From Gigaspora rosea (lineage: Eukaryota > Glomeromycota > Glomeromycetes > Diversisporales > Gigasporaceae): a DNA stretch of 64,000 nt. A program made the translations under genes and the position numbers. Below, piece by piece: positions 12,293 through 22,811 of the stretch (within the stretch, counting starts at the first letter, position 1; each line of letters starts with the position of its first letter). The notes beneath the pieces are model-generated. The model saw only the letters and a program-made list of their open reading frames with translations. It did no database searches and was not told the DNA's origin. The stretch covers positions 171,248 through 235,247 of the forward strand of contig QKWP01000600.1 of NCBI GenBank assembly GCA_003550325.1, in the 5' to 3' direction.

Positions 12293-12533
12293 GGTTCAAT
12301 AGCATAGTGGTTAGGGTGGTGATATATATTACATAATATTATTTTGCTATACCCTTTACCCCTCTCCTCCTTATATAAAAGAAATTTAATTAGCTATGAT
12401 GAACTTCTATATTTAATTTAAGATTTTAGAAACCCTTTTCTTTCCTAAAATATTACGTAATATCTGTTATCACCCTTATACTCTAAGGTTACAAATTAGA
12501 AGGTTGCTAGTTCAAATCTTGTTGGTGGTAATG
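12293..12533 (+). other. tRNA-like sequence (A box / B box) split by a small inverted-repeat insert
   Basis: TAGCATAGTGGTTAG (12301-12315) resembles a tRNA D-arm and Pol III A box; AGTTCAAATCTTG near 12510 resembles a T-arm and B box. Between them about 150 bases are bounded by inverted TGATATATATTACATAATAT (12319) and ATATTACGTAATATCTGTTATCA (12448-12470, motif only). If the insert is removed the two boxes are tRNA-like in spacing. Could be a tRNA pseudogene, a tRNA-derived SINE head, or chance. Confidence 0.35.
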
Positions 12534-12540
12534 CTAGTTT

Positions 12541-13214
12541 TTATTAGAAAACTGAAATATCATAGAACCAGAAACCCAGAATATCAATAGATGGACTTAA
12601 TATAGTAATTGGTAAAACAAACCCGGCAAGGTTTAACTTGTTAGTTAAACTTTACAATTTGGTTAAATGAAGTTATAAAACATAGTAAAAATCAAGTCAC
12701 AAACTCCTAGCAGTGTTTTTTTGAAACCATGACCAGATTTGGTTGGGCAGAACCAAAGCCCAAGATTAAAATTTAAAGAATAAAACTATATAGAACATAT
12801 TTTCTACTATAGTCAACTTTAGGCTACAGATAAAGTAGTCTAAATCTTTTTTTATAACAATTTAAATGATTATCTGTAACATATATATGTATCATATTTC
12901 TTATAAATTAATAATATCGGGAAATTAAAAACATTAATAATCTGTAATGATCTTCAAATTTATCAAATCAGTGCAGAAACTTGTTTAAAAAATTGCAAAG
13001 ATCTTCAAAATTTAGATTTTTGCAGTTCTTTGCAGATTGTTTAACAAAAATCTGTGCAAATTTTTAAAAAGTATAATCTGCGATAATCTCCAAAATTATA
13101 ACTACTATACTTACCTGCCGGTAAGAACACAATGGGAAAAACAATAAAAAAAACAAACCGATAAATAAAAAAAAGCACTTTTTTTTTATTTTTTTAATTT
13201 TATTTTTTTTTAAT
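12541..13214. other. Gene-free stretch with degenerate AGATCTGCA-type words
   Basis: 12930-13110 has repeated imperfect TCTTCAAA, TTTGCAGA and AATCTGTGCA words, the same style as 15655-15830. No gene found. Confidence 0.45.
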
Positions 13215-13589
13215 TTAAGGATAGGGTGAACGTAGATCATTTATCATATAATTTTAGTAGTACAATGAGATTTATATAGAAAATAAAAATGTGCTACAAA
13301 TAAAGCTTTTTACATTGTTATTAGTTTAGCCAAAAATTTTATAATATGTAGTACAAAATACTCTTTTTATAATAGTAAAGTTTTAATAAATATAGTATTT
13401 GAAAAAATTATACTTCTATATGTCATAAAGTTTTCCCAAGTCAGCTCAAATTTTCCTTAGTTACACAAAAATGATTAATTCGGATTGGTTGAATCTATGT
13501 TGTTTACTATCGTGATTGGTCGATTACCTGATTTCATATAATCACAACGTGATCACTATTAAAATGATCTACGTTCACCCTACCTTTAA
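13215..13589. mobile_element. piggyBac-type MITE (TTAA target), copy 2
   Basis: TTAA at 13215-13218 and 13586-13589. Near-perfect TIRs GGATAGGGTGAACGTAGATC (left) and the inverse GATCTACGTTCACCCTACC (right). 375 bp, non-coding; the best preserved of three copies. Confidence 0.88.
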
Positions 13590-13899
13590 AATTCGAATAA
13601 AACAGATGTTGGGAGGACCCCAAAGAACTCTAATACAACTCAAATGACATTAAAAAAGGAAATTTTGCATAGAAATTCACCAAACGTTGCATTTTTATAG
13701 AGTAAATTTTCAAATTTTGCTCTATTTTATATATTTATTTGGCTAAAATACTACTAAAATTATACAAACTCAGATCTGAGTAGTATCAGAGTTTTTTGGG
13801 GTCCTACGGTGAGAATAAAAAGTAAATTTCCGAGTATTCCCATAATTGGAATTTACTTTTATTCCCATGTACACGTACATACATGTACACTACTTTTTT

Positions 13900-14325
13900 T
13901 TTATTTTAAATTTTTTTTTTTATAATTCGAATTAATTTGAATTTTATTTTATTTTTTTATAATTCGAATTAATTCGAATTTTATTTTATTTTTTTTATAA
14001 TTCGAATTAATTCAAATTTTATTTTATTTTTTTATAATTCGAATTAATTTGAAATTTATAATTTGAATTAATTCGATTTTATTTTTTTATTTTTTTTTTA
14101 ATTTGAATAATTCGAATTTTTTAATTCAAATTAATTCAAATTTTTTAATTCAAATTAATTCGAATTTTTTAATTTGAATTAATTCGAATTTTTTATTCAA
14201 ATTAATTTGAATTTTTTAATTCGAATTAATTTGAAATTTTTAATTCAAAATAATTCAAATTTTTTAATTTGAATTAATTCGAATTTTTTAATTCGAATTA
14301 ATTCAAATTTTATTTTATTTTTTTT
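13900..14325. repeat. Palindromic AATTCGAATTAATTCGAA satellite
   Basis: About 25 imperfect copies of a self-complementary 16-18-bp word separated by TTTTATTTTATTTTTT. Likely to form cruciforms and to be a hard region for assembly. Confidence 0.9.
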
Positions 14326-14333
14326 TATTTTTT

Positions 14334-14377
<44 letters not shown>
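14326..14377. repeat. Long poly-T tract
   Basis: About 40 uninterrupted T at the end of the palindromic satellite. Could be the inverse poly(A) of a retroposed insert, but no retroposon body is recognisable. Confidence 0.8.
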
Positions 14378-14379
<2 letters not shown>

Positions 14380-14539
14380 TAAACTTTTAAAATTTTTATT
14401 ATTTAATTTAATTTTTAATTATTTTTTAATTATTTTATTTAACGGTTTTTTTATTTAATTGTCTTTTTTTTCTTAATTTATTTTTTATATTTAAATATGT
14501 ACAGTACTTTAAATAAGCGATGATCAGGTTACACAAAGA

Positions 14540-15565
14540 TAGTATAAAGATAAGTAAATTCATTTTTTTTGTTACTTTTTTTTTTATTATTTTACTGTTT
14601 TTAGTACAGTACTAATTAATATTTATTCTTGTTTTTTTTTGTTTCAGATCGTCCATTTTATTAGTGTGCTTCTCTCATCGTTGGTGGTATTTGTTTCTCG
14701 TAACGTGGTTTTTACGTTGTTGGCACCATCTGGTTCGGTAATTTCTTCCCTTTGCTAGTGCCATCCAATTTGGTGTTTCTAGTGACTCAGTTTTTTCGTC
14801 GTTGGTGCCGTCTAATTGGTGTTTCCTGTTTCTTTATTTGATATTGATAGGTTTTCTTTTTTGTCACCGGTACATTATCTTGAGTATTGGGTTTCTCGGC
14901 TATGTACAGCTAAGCATTTATTATTTTTTTTTTTTTGCTTTTAGTCTTTTTAGTACTAATTCTTTTTCAGGTTCGAGATAGGTTGTGCTTTTTAGTACGT
15001 TCGTCGTTGGTGTCCTTTTTTTTTGCGTTGTGTTTAACACATTTGTACAGGCGTTTGTACGGTATTACTGGATACATTCGTCGTTGGTGCGATGATGGAG
15101 TAGGTATCAAAAATTCGCAGAAATAGGAAACGTGAGTGGAAAAAATAGTGTTGGATATTGTTATTGTTATGGAATTGGAGTTGAAAAGGATGAACATAAG
15201 GCTAGTATACGATAGTATTCTTTTTTTTCTTTTTTTTATTATAGTACTAACATTTTTTTTTCTTTAGAATGAAACAAACAAAGTACAGAACATAGCACAA
15301 TAGGTAGAACAGACAGAGCATAATAGTTAGTATTTGGTTTACGATTTTTTTTGTTTTTTTTTAATATAGTACTAACAGTTCTTTTTTTTTTTTAGAATGA
15401 ACATAGTATGATTGTTATTACGGAATATAGCACGATAGTAGAACGAATGTAGCATGATAGATGCTTGTTACAAGGCGTTTAGTGTTAGTTGTTAGGATTA
15501 GAGTTGTTAGTGGTTAAATGTTGTAATTTTATTTTTATTTTTTTAATAAATAAAGAAATTTTTGT
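14540..15565 (+). ncRNA. Candidate multi-exon non-coding transcript with repeated CGTTGGTG motifs
   Basis: Several branch-point plus acceptor signals in order: AGTACTAAT...TTTGTTTCAG (ends 14647), AGTACTAATTCTTTTTCAG (~14968), TAGTACTAAC...TTTCTTTAG (~15267), TAGTACTAAC...TTTTTTTTAG (~15397). TACTAAC is the classical branch-point consensus. Exon-like parts repeat TCGTCGTTGGTG and TAGCACRATAGTAGAAC motifs. A polyadenylation-type AATAAATAAAG sits at 15546. Reading frames are short (14935-15126 is 63 residues, unremarkable), so a non-coding RNA or a decayed gene are both possible. Confidence 0.35.
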
Positions 15566-15654
15566 TATTCAACTTTTTTTCTTTTGATAAAAATATTTGT
15601 ATTCGTATATGCTAATTTTTTTGATCAGTTTTGATCTGAGTTAATTGTGCCTAA

Positions 15655-15830
15655 ATAATTATGTTAAATCTGCGCAGGTTTGTATACCTTTAAAAATCTC
15701 TGCAGTTCTGCGGGATTTTTTATCTTTAACAAAAGGTGTGGGTCGCAGATCTTTGCAGATTTTTAATAATTGCCCTTTTTTAAAAATCTGTACAGATCTG
15801 TACCTAAAAAATTTTCCTGATAAAAAGAAC
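15655..15830. repeat. Degenerate AGATCTGCA palindrome cluster
   Basis: Words such as TCTGCGCAG, CGCAGATCTTTGCAGA and CTGTACAGATCTGTAC recur. These resemble the outer end of the 11.56-kb TIR element (GCAGATCTGCACAAATCTGC), so this may be a decayed relative. Confidence 0.45.
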
Positions 15831-15929
15831 AAAAAGACAACTCTTTCTAACGATCACTTGGACCAGCTTTTCCAAACGCCGACCTGTAGAAAAATTTATA
15901 GTTAATGTATAACATCAGCAAAATAAATA

Positions 15930-16130
15930 TACGAAATCTTTCGAAAGAAATTGCATACCAAAATCTTTCGAAAGAATTGTGATTGACGCAAAATCTTTCG
16001 AAAGAACCGCAATTTTTTGAAAGATTTTGATATATATTTTTTTCGAAATATTTCGGAATATATTGTGAAATATTGCGATATAATGCAAAATATATTGCGC
16101 AATATTGCGAAATAGGCCAAATAAAACAAT
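15930..16130. repeat. TCTTTCGAAAGA palindrome cluster
   Basis: Three perfect TCTTTCGAAAGA palindromes at ~40-bp spacing followed by TTTCGAAATATTTCG and ATATTGCG words. A second cluster of the same kind lies at 18900-19060. Reading frames here (15847-16134, 15902-16129) are produced by the repeat. Confidence 0.75.
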
Positions 16131-16289
16131 GCAAACCTATCTAATTATTTTATTTCAGGGGTCACAGGAGGTAATATTTCACATATTATCACATAAATCT
16201 GCAGTTTTTCACAATATTTTGCAATATTTCGCATATTTTCAAAAATTTTTAAAATTTTCGCATTATTAAATTTTATATTTTTATTTAGA

Positions 16290-17245
16290 AGGTTGCTAAA
16301 TATCGCAGGTTGCTATCCCTTAGATTGTAGTAGAACACAGGCAAATTTGCCTGCGTTTTTGCACTTTTTTTAGCTCTGATTTACTTTTTTAAAATGTAAA
16401 ATAATTAAATAAAACTTTGTACAATTATATTTGAAAATAAGGATTACTTTTTTGCAAAATTAGTTTTTATATTATAAGAAAATAAATTATAGTTACATAT
16501 AAGCTGAAAATAGATAATTTTAAGAAAAAATTTTTTTAAAAAATTTTATTACAATTTTTCTGCGATCTTATTTAGTTTTAGTTTTAGAACTATAGTTCTT
16601 AAGACAATATTGTAGTTTATATAAAGGATGACAACTTTCATTATTGCAACTTTAATGATTTACTTGTAAAAATTAAGACTTGTATTAGAAGTAAAGATTT
16701 TTTTTATAGACGGGAACATATAAAATTTGAAAAAATCTAAAGAAAAATTTTAATAGTAAAAATGCCAATACAAGAACTTTAAACATTTATTATATTAAAG
16801 TTTTCTAATGATTTTAAAAAAATTTTATAACAAAGTTACTAAAACAAAACTCAGGGAATATTTTTTATTTAGAAAAGATATGACTAAAATCAATATTTAA
16901 AATTTTATTAAAAATTTTAAAATACGCAGGCAAATTTGCCTGTGTTACAATCTAAGGGATATCGCAGGTTAATATGATTGGCCAATTAAATCACAGGATC
17001 TTGTATAACAAAACGAACGAAAAATTAGGAAAATTTACAAAAAAAATCAAAAAATTTTAAATAACTTGAAATTTCATTAAGTAAACTAGTCTTGGACTTC
17101 TAATTAAAAGTTTTTAGCACTTAATTTTGCATATATATATGTACCCTCTAGCCTAATATTAATACTAGTTCGGACCCTAACCCTAACTAATAATTATTTT
17201 AATTTTTTTTTAAATATTAACCTGCAATATCGCAACCTACTAAAT
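16290..17245. mobile_element. Outer inverted-repeat element, host of the 16312-16959 insertion
   Basis: Left end GGTTGCTAAATATCGCAGGTT at ~16290 is inverted at ~17218-17245 (AACCTGCAATATCGCAACC). Removing the inner element and one copy of its flanking duplication leaves a ~300-bp inverted-repeat element. No coding frame. CCCTAACCCTAA at 17174 is an interstitial telomere-like word. Confidence 0.55.
16312..16959. mobile_element. 648-bp TIR element with 11-bp target duplication
   Basis: TIRs TATCCCTTAGATTGTA ... TACAATCTAAGGGA, continuing inward as a palindromic CGCAGGCAAATTTGCCTGYG. Flanked by TATCGCAGGTT at both 16301-16311 and 16960-16970. A 9-11-bp duplication fits MULE-type transposition. 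Interior AT-rich, no transposase. Confidence 0.75.
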
Positions 17246-17859
17246 TTATCAAAATCCTTTATTTATTATATTTTTTATTTATTATTATTATATATTATTA
17301 TACATATTTTTTTTTTTACTCTTAGGTAGTCTCGTAGATGATCTTTATTAAAATACTTGCAAATTTCAGGAATTACAAGATTGGTTTCTAATTTAGCGAA
17401 CCCTATATTATACTAATTCTTTGATTTCAAGAATACAATATGCGACCTGCTGCACTAGTGCTGCAGCAAATGCCAAAACAAACTAGAAGTTTGAAGTCAA
17501 ACTCAAGAGCATTGTCAAACAGCCTAATTTTAAAACCTTCTTCTCCAAGCTTCTCGAGTAAAGGAATTCTAGTAAAAAAAACAGATATATAGAAAAAAAA
17601 GGGAAAGTAAATGGAAGACAACCTAAACTACCTAAACGAATACCAAAATAAACAAATTGAAAAAAGAAAAAAATGGGGAAAAAGGCAAAAATTAGATTAT
17701 TATACATATTACATTATATATTATATTTTAATTATTATACATTTTTTACAGTATTATTTTTACATTATTACATATAATTTTAACTACTTTCATACTTCTT
17801 TGTATCTAATTCTATTACTATATACAAAAAACTAGCCCTATACACTTATTTTCGCACCC
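17246..17859. other. Gene-free stretch
   Basis: Small overlapping frames at 17427-17835 on both strands have no recognisable family and A/T-run-driven composition. No supported gene. Confidence 0.5.
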
Positions 17860-18780
17860 CAAAGTTAGCTATTATCTTCACTTCTTTGTTTTCTATCGTC
17901 TTTGCTTTGGCTATTTTTTTTGGTTTGGTTATACCTTCATTTCACTCTTTTTTTCTAAATACTTTCTAAAATAGTAAAGAAGTGAAAAAACCATTTCTTA
18001 GAAGTGTTGGTGTTTTTGCAAATTGGCAGAAAAATTTTGTAAAGTGCCAGAAAAGTCGCAAAGTTTCGAAAAAGTCAGGAATAAAAAAAATAAAATAAAA
18101 ATTAAAAATTAAGTAAAAAAAAAACAAACAAAAAAACAAAAAATGTAAGCAAACTAATAAAAAAAATAAACAAAGCCCCAAATCTTCATTTTTTTAAAAT
18201 AAAAGTTCATGTTCTTGCAAATTCAGAAATTGCGAAAGCCGTATTGATGTTTTTGCAAAATGCCAAAAAAGTCACAAAGTGCCAAAAAAGTCTGGGTTGG
18301 TTTTCTTGCAAAGTGCTAGGAAGTAAGAGTTTTGTTCTCTCAAAGTGTCAAAATAAAATAAATTAATAAAAAAATAAAACAAAAAAAAACAAAAACAAAA
18401 AACATGAAACGAAAAAATAAACAAGCGAAATCTTGCAAAAACTTGCAAAAAACTTGCAAAACTTGCAAAAACTTGCGCCCATTTCTCTAAAGTAGTGTTC
18501 CTGGAAATTTAGAAATTGCTAGAGAATCTGTTGTGTGATCTTGCAAAGTTTCAGAAGTCTGAATATGCATGTGCAAAGTTTTGAAAAGTTGTAGGTTTTC
18601 TTGCAAAAGGCTAGTGTTCTTGTAAAATACGAAAAAAATTTAAAATAAATAAATAAATAAAAAAAAGAAAAACAAAACGAAAGCAAAAAAAAGCAAAAAC
18701 AACAAAAAAAAGCGAAAATAAAAAAAACAAAACAAAATAAAAAAACAATGTGCTAATTAATAAACAAAAAATCTAATCTG
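17860..18780. repeat. Low-complexity stretch with CTTGCAAA(A/G)TGCC words
   Basis: TTTTGCAAAxTGCCAAAAAAGTC words recur about ten times (for example near 18010, 18250, 18300), alternating with long A-rich runs of AAACAAAAAC type. The 71-residue minus frame at 17966-18181 is composition-driven. Confidence 0.65.
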
Positions 18781-18899
18781 ATCTTGTAATACAGATATGC
18801 AGATTAATTTAGATATATTCAAAGTATTTTGAAAATATAGTCCAATGCGTCCTTGATAAGACCCAGGTTACATATCTACTGATCCAGCCAGTCACAGCC

Positions 18900-19060
18900 A
18901 GTCTGCTTAAAAATATTTCGAATTTACTTTTAAAAACATTTTCGAAATATTTCGAAACCTGAAATTTCGAAATACATTGCGAAATGTTTTGAAATATATT
19001 GCATATCCGAAATCTTTTGAAAGGTTTTGCATATTCGCAAGATTTTTCGAAAGATTGCGC
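18900..19060. repeat. TTTCGAAA palindrome cluster, second locus
   Basis: ATTTCGAAATATTTCGAAA, TTTTGAAAGGTTTTGC and ATTTTTCGAAAGATTGCG words, same style as 15930-16130. Confidence 0.7.
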
Positions 19061-19061
19061 T

Positions 19062-19382
19062 ACTATAAATTTGCTGATAAAAATTATTTACAAAACTTCT
19101 CTTTATGAATGTTTGGAATACGAGTTCAATCCAGAAATAACTGAAAAAGAAATAAAAAAGGCCTTGGCTCTCTGGTATAAAGTTCAAGAACTATCGAATG
19201 TAGTTAGCTATAACATAGCTAGAAGTATTTGTCAATATAACTTAAACCTTAGTTTTAGTTATATTGCTAATATGTTATTCTATAAACTACAAAACTTACA
19301 TGATTTTAAATCCACAAAAACAAGTTGGTCTCTCTGGCACCTCCTTTATACCTTTGGCTCTTTCAAAGTTTTGACAAAGTAG
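19062..19382 (+). pseudogene. Unrecognised coding-like fragment
   Basis: A frame open from 18999 becomes protein-like after ~19062 with helical, aromatic-rich sequence (LYECLEYEFNPEITEKEIKK, then LALWYKVQELSNVVSYNIAR) to a stop at 19380. Composition differs from the repeat just upstream. I do not recognise the family; it could be a gene fragment carried by a repeat. No introns evident. Confidence 0.35.
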
Positions 19383-19509
19383 GCATTTTGGTTTACCCTT
19401 TCCAAAAGATCGGCAATGTTTACTACTTTCAAATTGGAAATACAGCTACCATATTGAACTCAAGTCACGAGTGGATTTCGGTTTTACTGAAATAAACAAT
19501 GAATTAGAG

Positions 19510-20040
19510 GTTTGACTTGTTCAAAAAATAAGTATTCGAATATTCATTTGTTTAATATTTTTTTATTCGAATATTGGTCAAAAATTTTAAAAATATTCAA
19601 TGAATATTCACTGAATATTCATTGAATATTAAATATATTTCAATTTAAAAAATATTATAATATCTTACTTAAATTAGCTAATAAAATTGCAAATAAATTA
19701 TTAAAAAATAAAATAAAATTATAAAATTATATATATATATATATATGTTGTGTCCCAGATAAGAATTTGTCCCAATTTGGAATCTGGCCTAATCCTACCT
19801 CTAACTCTAGCCTAACCCTAACCCTAAAGTCATCTAAAGTCCTAATTCTGCTACAAAATTCCCATTTGGGTTAGCCCGATTCCGAATCTGGTATCAGAAC
19901 ACAACATATATATATATATTCAATGAATATTCAATGAATATATTTAGTGAAATTTTAAAGATTCGAATATTCATTTAGTGAAAAATTATATATTTGAATA
20001 TTCAAATATTCAGTGAATATTTAGTAAATAGTATATATCG
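19510..20040. repeat. ATTCAATGAATATT palindrome satellite
   Basis: Dense ATTCGAATATTCA / ATTCAATGAATATT words on both sides of a TA microsatellite (19725-19745, 19907-19918) that hosts the 161-bp element below. Confidence 0.85.
19746..19906. mobile_element. 161-bp MITE inserted in a TA microsatellite
   Basis: Ends TGTTGTGTCCCAGAT and inverse ATCTGGTATCAGAACACAACA (19886-19906, motif). The TA microsatellite resumes on both sides. Interior carries CCTAACCCTAACCCTAAAG, a telomere-like word. Confidence 0.75.
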
Positions 20041-20178
20041 AGTCAGACCTTTACAATGAATGACACGTGTAATATCTTGGAGAATTCACTGAAACGAAAT
20101 TTCTTTCTAGAAGGTTTTTTTTAGCTATAGTGCATTATATACACTTCTCTGCAATTTAGATAGAGTTTTTCTAGTATC

Positions 20179-20467
20179 GTAAAACGCAGTATAAGGTACC
20201 CGGGTATTTTACAATTCACATAATAAAAATTTGATTTGTACCCTCCAGGTACCTTGTACGAAGGGTATATTATATGGGGGTCTCTTGTAAGGGGGTATAT
20301 TATTAAGTATATAGCTATTGTATTTTTGTAATTCATTGGTAAAAACTGCAAAATAGTTATTGATTTATACCTGGGTATCTTACAAAATACCGCATCGTTG
20401 ACCTTAAAATGTATTCGGCACAAATCAAGGGGTACAAATTAAGGGGGTACCTTATACTGCGTTTTAC
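20179..20467. mobile_element. 289-bp TIR element
   Basis: TIRs GTAAAACGCAGTATAAGGTA ... TACCTTATACTGCGTTTTAC are a near-perfect match over ~24 bp. Interior repeats GGTATAT/GGTACC words. Similar in layout to 58487-58668. No target duplication seen; the minus frame over it is not a gene. Confidence 0.85.
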
Positions 20468-20675
20468 ACTTGTTTTATGGTATTAGTTTTTTCCTTTATA
20501 TATATTATAAGTTAATTTGATAGAGCAGAGACTTCTTTATTTAGTATCATATAATTTTTACAACCTGATATAGGTTAAAGTGACTGTTAGTTACATTCTC
20601 ATAGAGTTTTATGTACTTTTATTAAACTTGTGTTTTCTTTTCTCTTTCTTTTTTCTTCTTTCTATTCCCTTATTT

Positions 20676-20815
20676 AGGGGCATCCATAAATAACATTATC
20701 TACCCACCCCTTATAAGACCTCATGACCCCCTCTAGAAATATGTCGTCCATAAATAACATTATTTAATCTATATAAACCCAGTACCCCCACCTATACTTG
20801 CTGGCAAAACACGGA
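20676..20815. mobile_element. Truncated copies of the CATCCATAAATAACGTTA element
   Basis: GGGCATCCATAAATAACATT at 20678 and GTCCATAAATAACATTATTT at ~20746, each followed by C-rich stretches (CCCACCCC, AGTACCCCC). These match the ends of the element at 21121-21634. Confidence 0.6.
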
Positions 20816-21120
20816 CGAATTCCAAATTCAAAAAAAACAATTGCTATTTGTAAAAAATTAAATCAAAAAAGTAGGCCTAAAATTTTGCAAATATGTTATC
20901 TATAACAATAAGAATATCTACTATTTGTTTAAACAAAGATTATTAATAAAGTTTTTGAAAAATTAATTTGGGATGTATTTGGGATTTGGGCGCGAACAAA
21001 TCCCAAACTATAGTAATTTGGGATTTTGCCAATATGTATACCCCCACCCCTAGATATAAAATATAAATTTATTTTCACTCCTGTTTTGTATAATAATGTT
21101 GTTCCACAGTGCATATGTAA

Positions 21121-21634
21121 TAAGGAGGCATCCATAAATAACGTTATACAAGAGGGGGGTTGGACGAACGATAACGTTTTTTTCAATAAGTAGGAGGGGT
21201 CAAAAAAATATAACGTAATTTTTTTAGAAAAATTGGCTAAAATTGATCCAGTGGTCCAAATTTAATAATTTTGGTACCATTCGATTCGTCTCGGTGAGAG
21301 GAGTCGAATAGTACCAATTTCATTTCATTTGGATCACTGGATCAAATTTTATTGGCTAAATAGTATTGGTTATTATGTTTTCATAGTTTTTTGTGAATAA
21401 CTATTAATCCAGTGGTCTAAATGAAATGATTTTGGTATCGTTGGATTCGTTTCACTGAGACGAATCGAATGGTACCTAAATCATCCAAATCGGATCACTG
21501 TGTCACAATATATTCAAGTTTTTGTAAAATTTTATATATAAACATACGGATTTTGAAAATTTTTTTTATATAGTAGAGGGGGGGTCCAGCGCTACTATAA
21601 GGGGTACATAACGTTATTTATGGATGCTCCCTAA
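21121..21634. mobile_element. ~514-bp TIR element, GGAGGCATCCATAAATAACG ends
   Basis: Left GGCATCCATAAATAACGTTA, right inverse TAACGTTATTTATGGATGC, each with a subterminal G/C-run (GAGGGGGG, GGGGGGGTCC). Inside are two copies of a palindromic GGTACCATTCGATTCGTCTC module (21268-21330 and 21415-21500). The 3' third is repeated at 25440-25626 because of the 4-kb duplication. Confidence 0.75.
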
Positions 21635-22220
21635 TACATATAAAATAGCGGTATTGTATATAAATATAAAGTTGCTGTGAAAAGACCAATTAAAATAGAA
21701 AACAATAGTGTACAGTACATGTATGTATAAAAAAAAAGCGTATAGTATACAATAATTAGAGACGATTATACTATACTTACTAGTTTGTATACTATAGATA
21801 GCTTTTTCGAATAACTTGTGTACATAATACAAAGGGGTGTGTGATCAACTAAGAATTTAAAACTTGCAATATTTGTCTTTCTAGCCTAATCAGTTGAAAA
21901 CTGTAACTGAACCTTTAATACAAAAAAAATGAAAAATTTTAATATTAAGGTTCGCAAATGCTTTATTTTTTAATAACAATAAGATTGCAAATTCGAATAT
22001 GTAATAATGTTTAATATAAAATATTTCAAAATATGTATTCAGAGTATATAAGTTCTAATTTTACATATAAAGTAGCGTTAATGTTTTTATTTAAGCTAGT
22101 TCAAATATGTACAAACAAAAAATATGTGTTTTATTACCCCAAGAAAAATTTTGTACAAATCATATGATTAATAATTATTAGAGATACTTCATGCAGTAGT
22201 ATGAACATTTTTTTGAATTC

Positions 22221-22681
22221 ATGATCAGAATGGTGATCAGGGTTATTTATCACTTCATATATATTTTAATAATAAAGAATGACTTGAAATGACTTGAATA
22301 GTTTTAGATGTCTAGAGCGAATCGCTTTACTTTTTCAATTATTTTAGTATAAATCTATTCTTAAATACATTTATAACAAAGTTACATTAAAATATTTTAA
22401 ATTCTTGTATTGAATCTTTATCTGCAATGAAAACATCTCTTTTTGAATATTTTACAATATGAAACAGAATTTTTGTAAAGGTCAACTTGAAATCTAAATA
22501 TTAATGCCAAAAAATTTTCAACGTAACATTGTTATAAACATGTTTAAGAATAGATTTATGCTAGAATAATTGAAAAAAGTAAATCGATTCACTCTAGACA
22601 TCCCAAATATCCAAGTCATTCTTTACTATTAAAATATATATTAAAAGCAATAAAAATAATCCTGATTACTATTCTGATCAT
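22221..22681. mobile_element. Foldback element
   Basis: ATGATCAGAATGGTGATCAG at 22221 is the inverse of CTGATTACTATTCTGATCAT at 22662-22681. Arms of ~170 bp (TCTAGAGCGAATCGCTTTAC versus GTAAATCGATTCACTCTAGA) enclose a ~110-bp spacer. Duplicated at 26213-26673. Confidence 0.8.
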
Positions 22682-22811
22682 AGTTTAGTTGACCGCATAT
22701 CCAATGATACAAGATAATATAATAATAAATAATGCCAGATTAATATTTTAAAGTACCATTTTATTAGCTTTTTGTGTAACAATATTTTTTCAAGATTTTT
22801 ATAATAATTCT

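Noticed and set aside
14935..15197. Protein genes on either strand at 14935-15197
   Set aside because: Short, low-complexity frames overlapping splice-like signals; no family.
17427..18181. Cluster of 60-75-residue frames
   Set aside because: Phe/Tyr/Lys-rich translations of AT-runs, overlapping on both strands, no homologous look.
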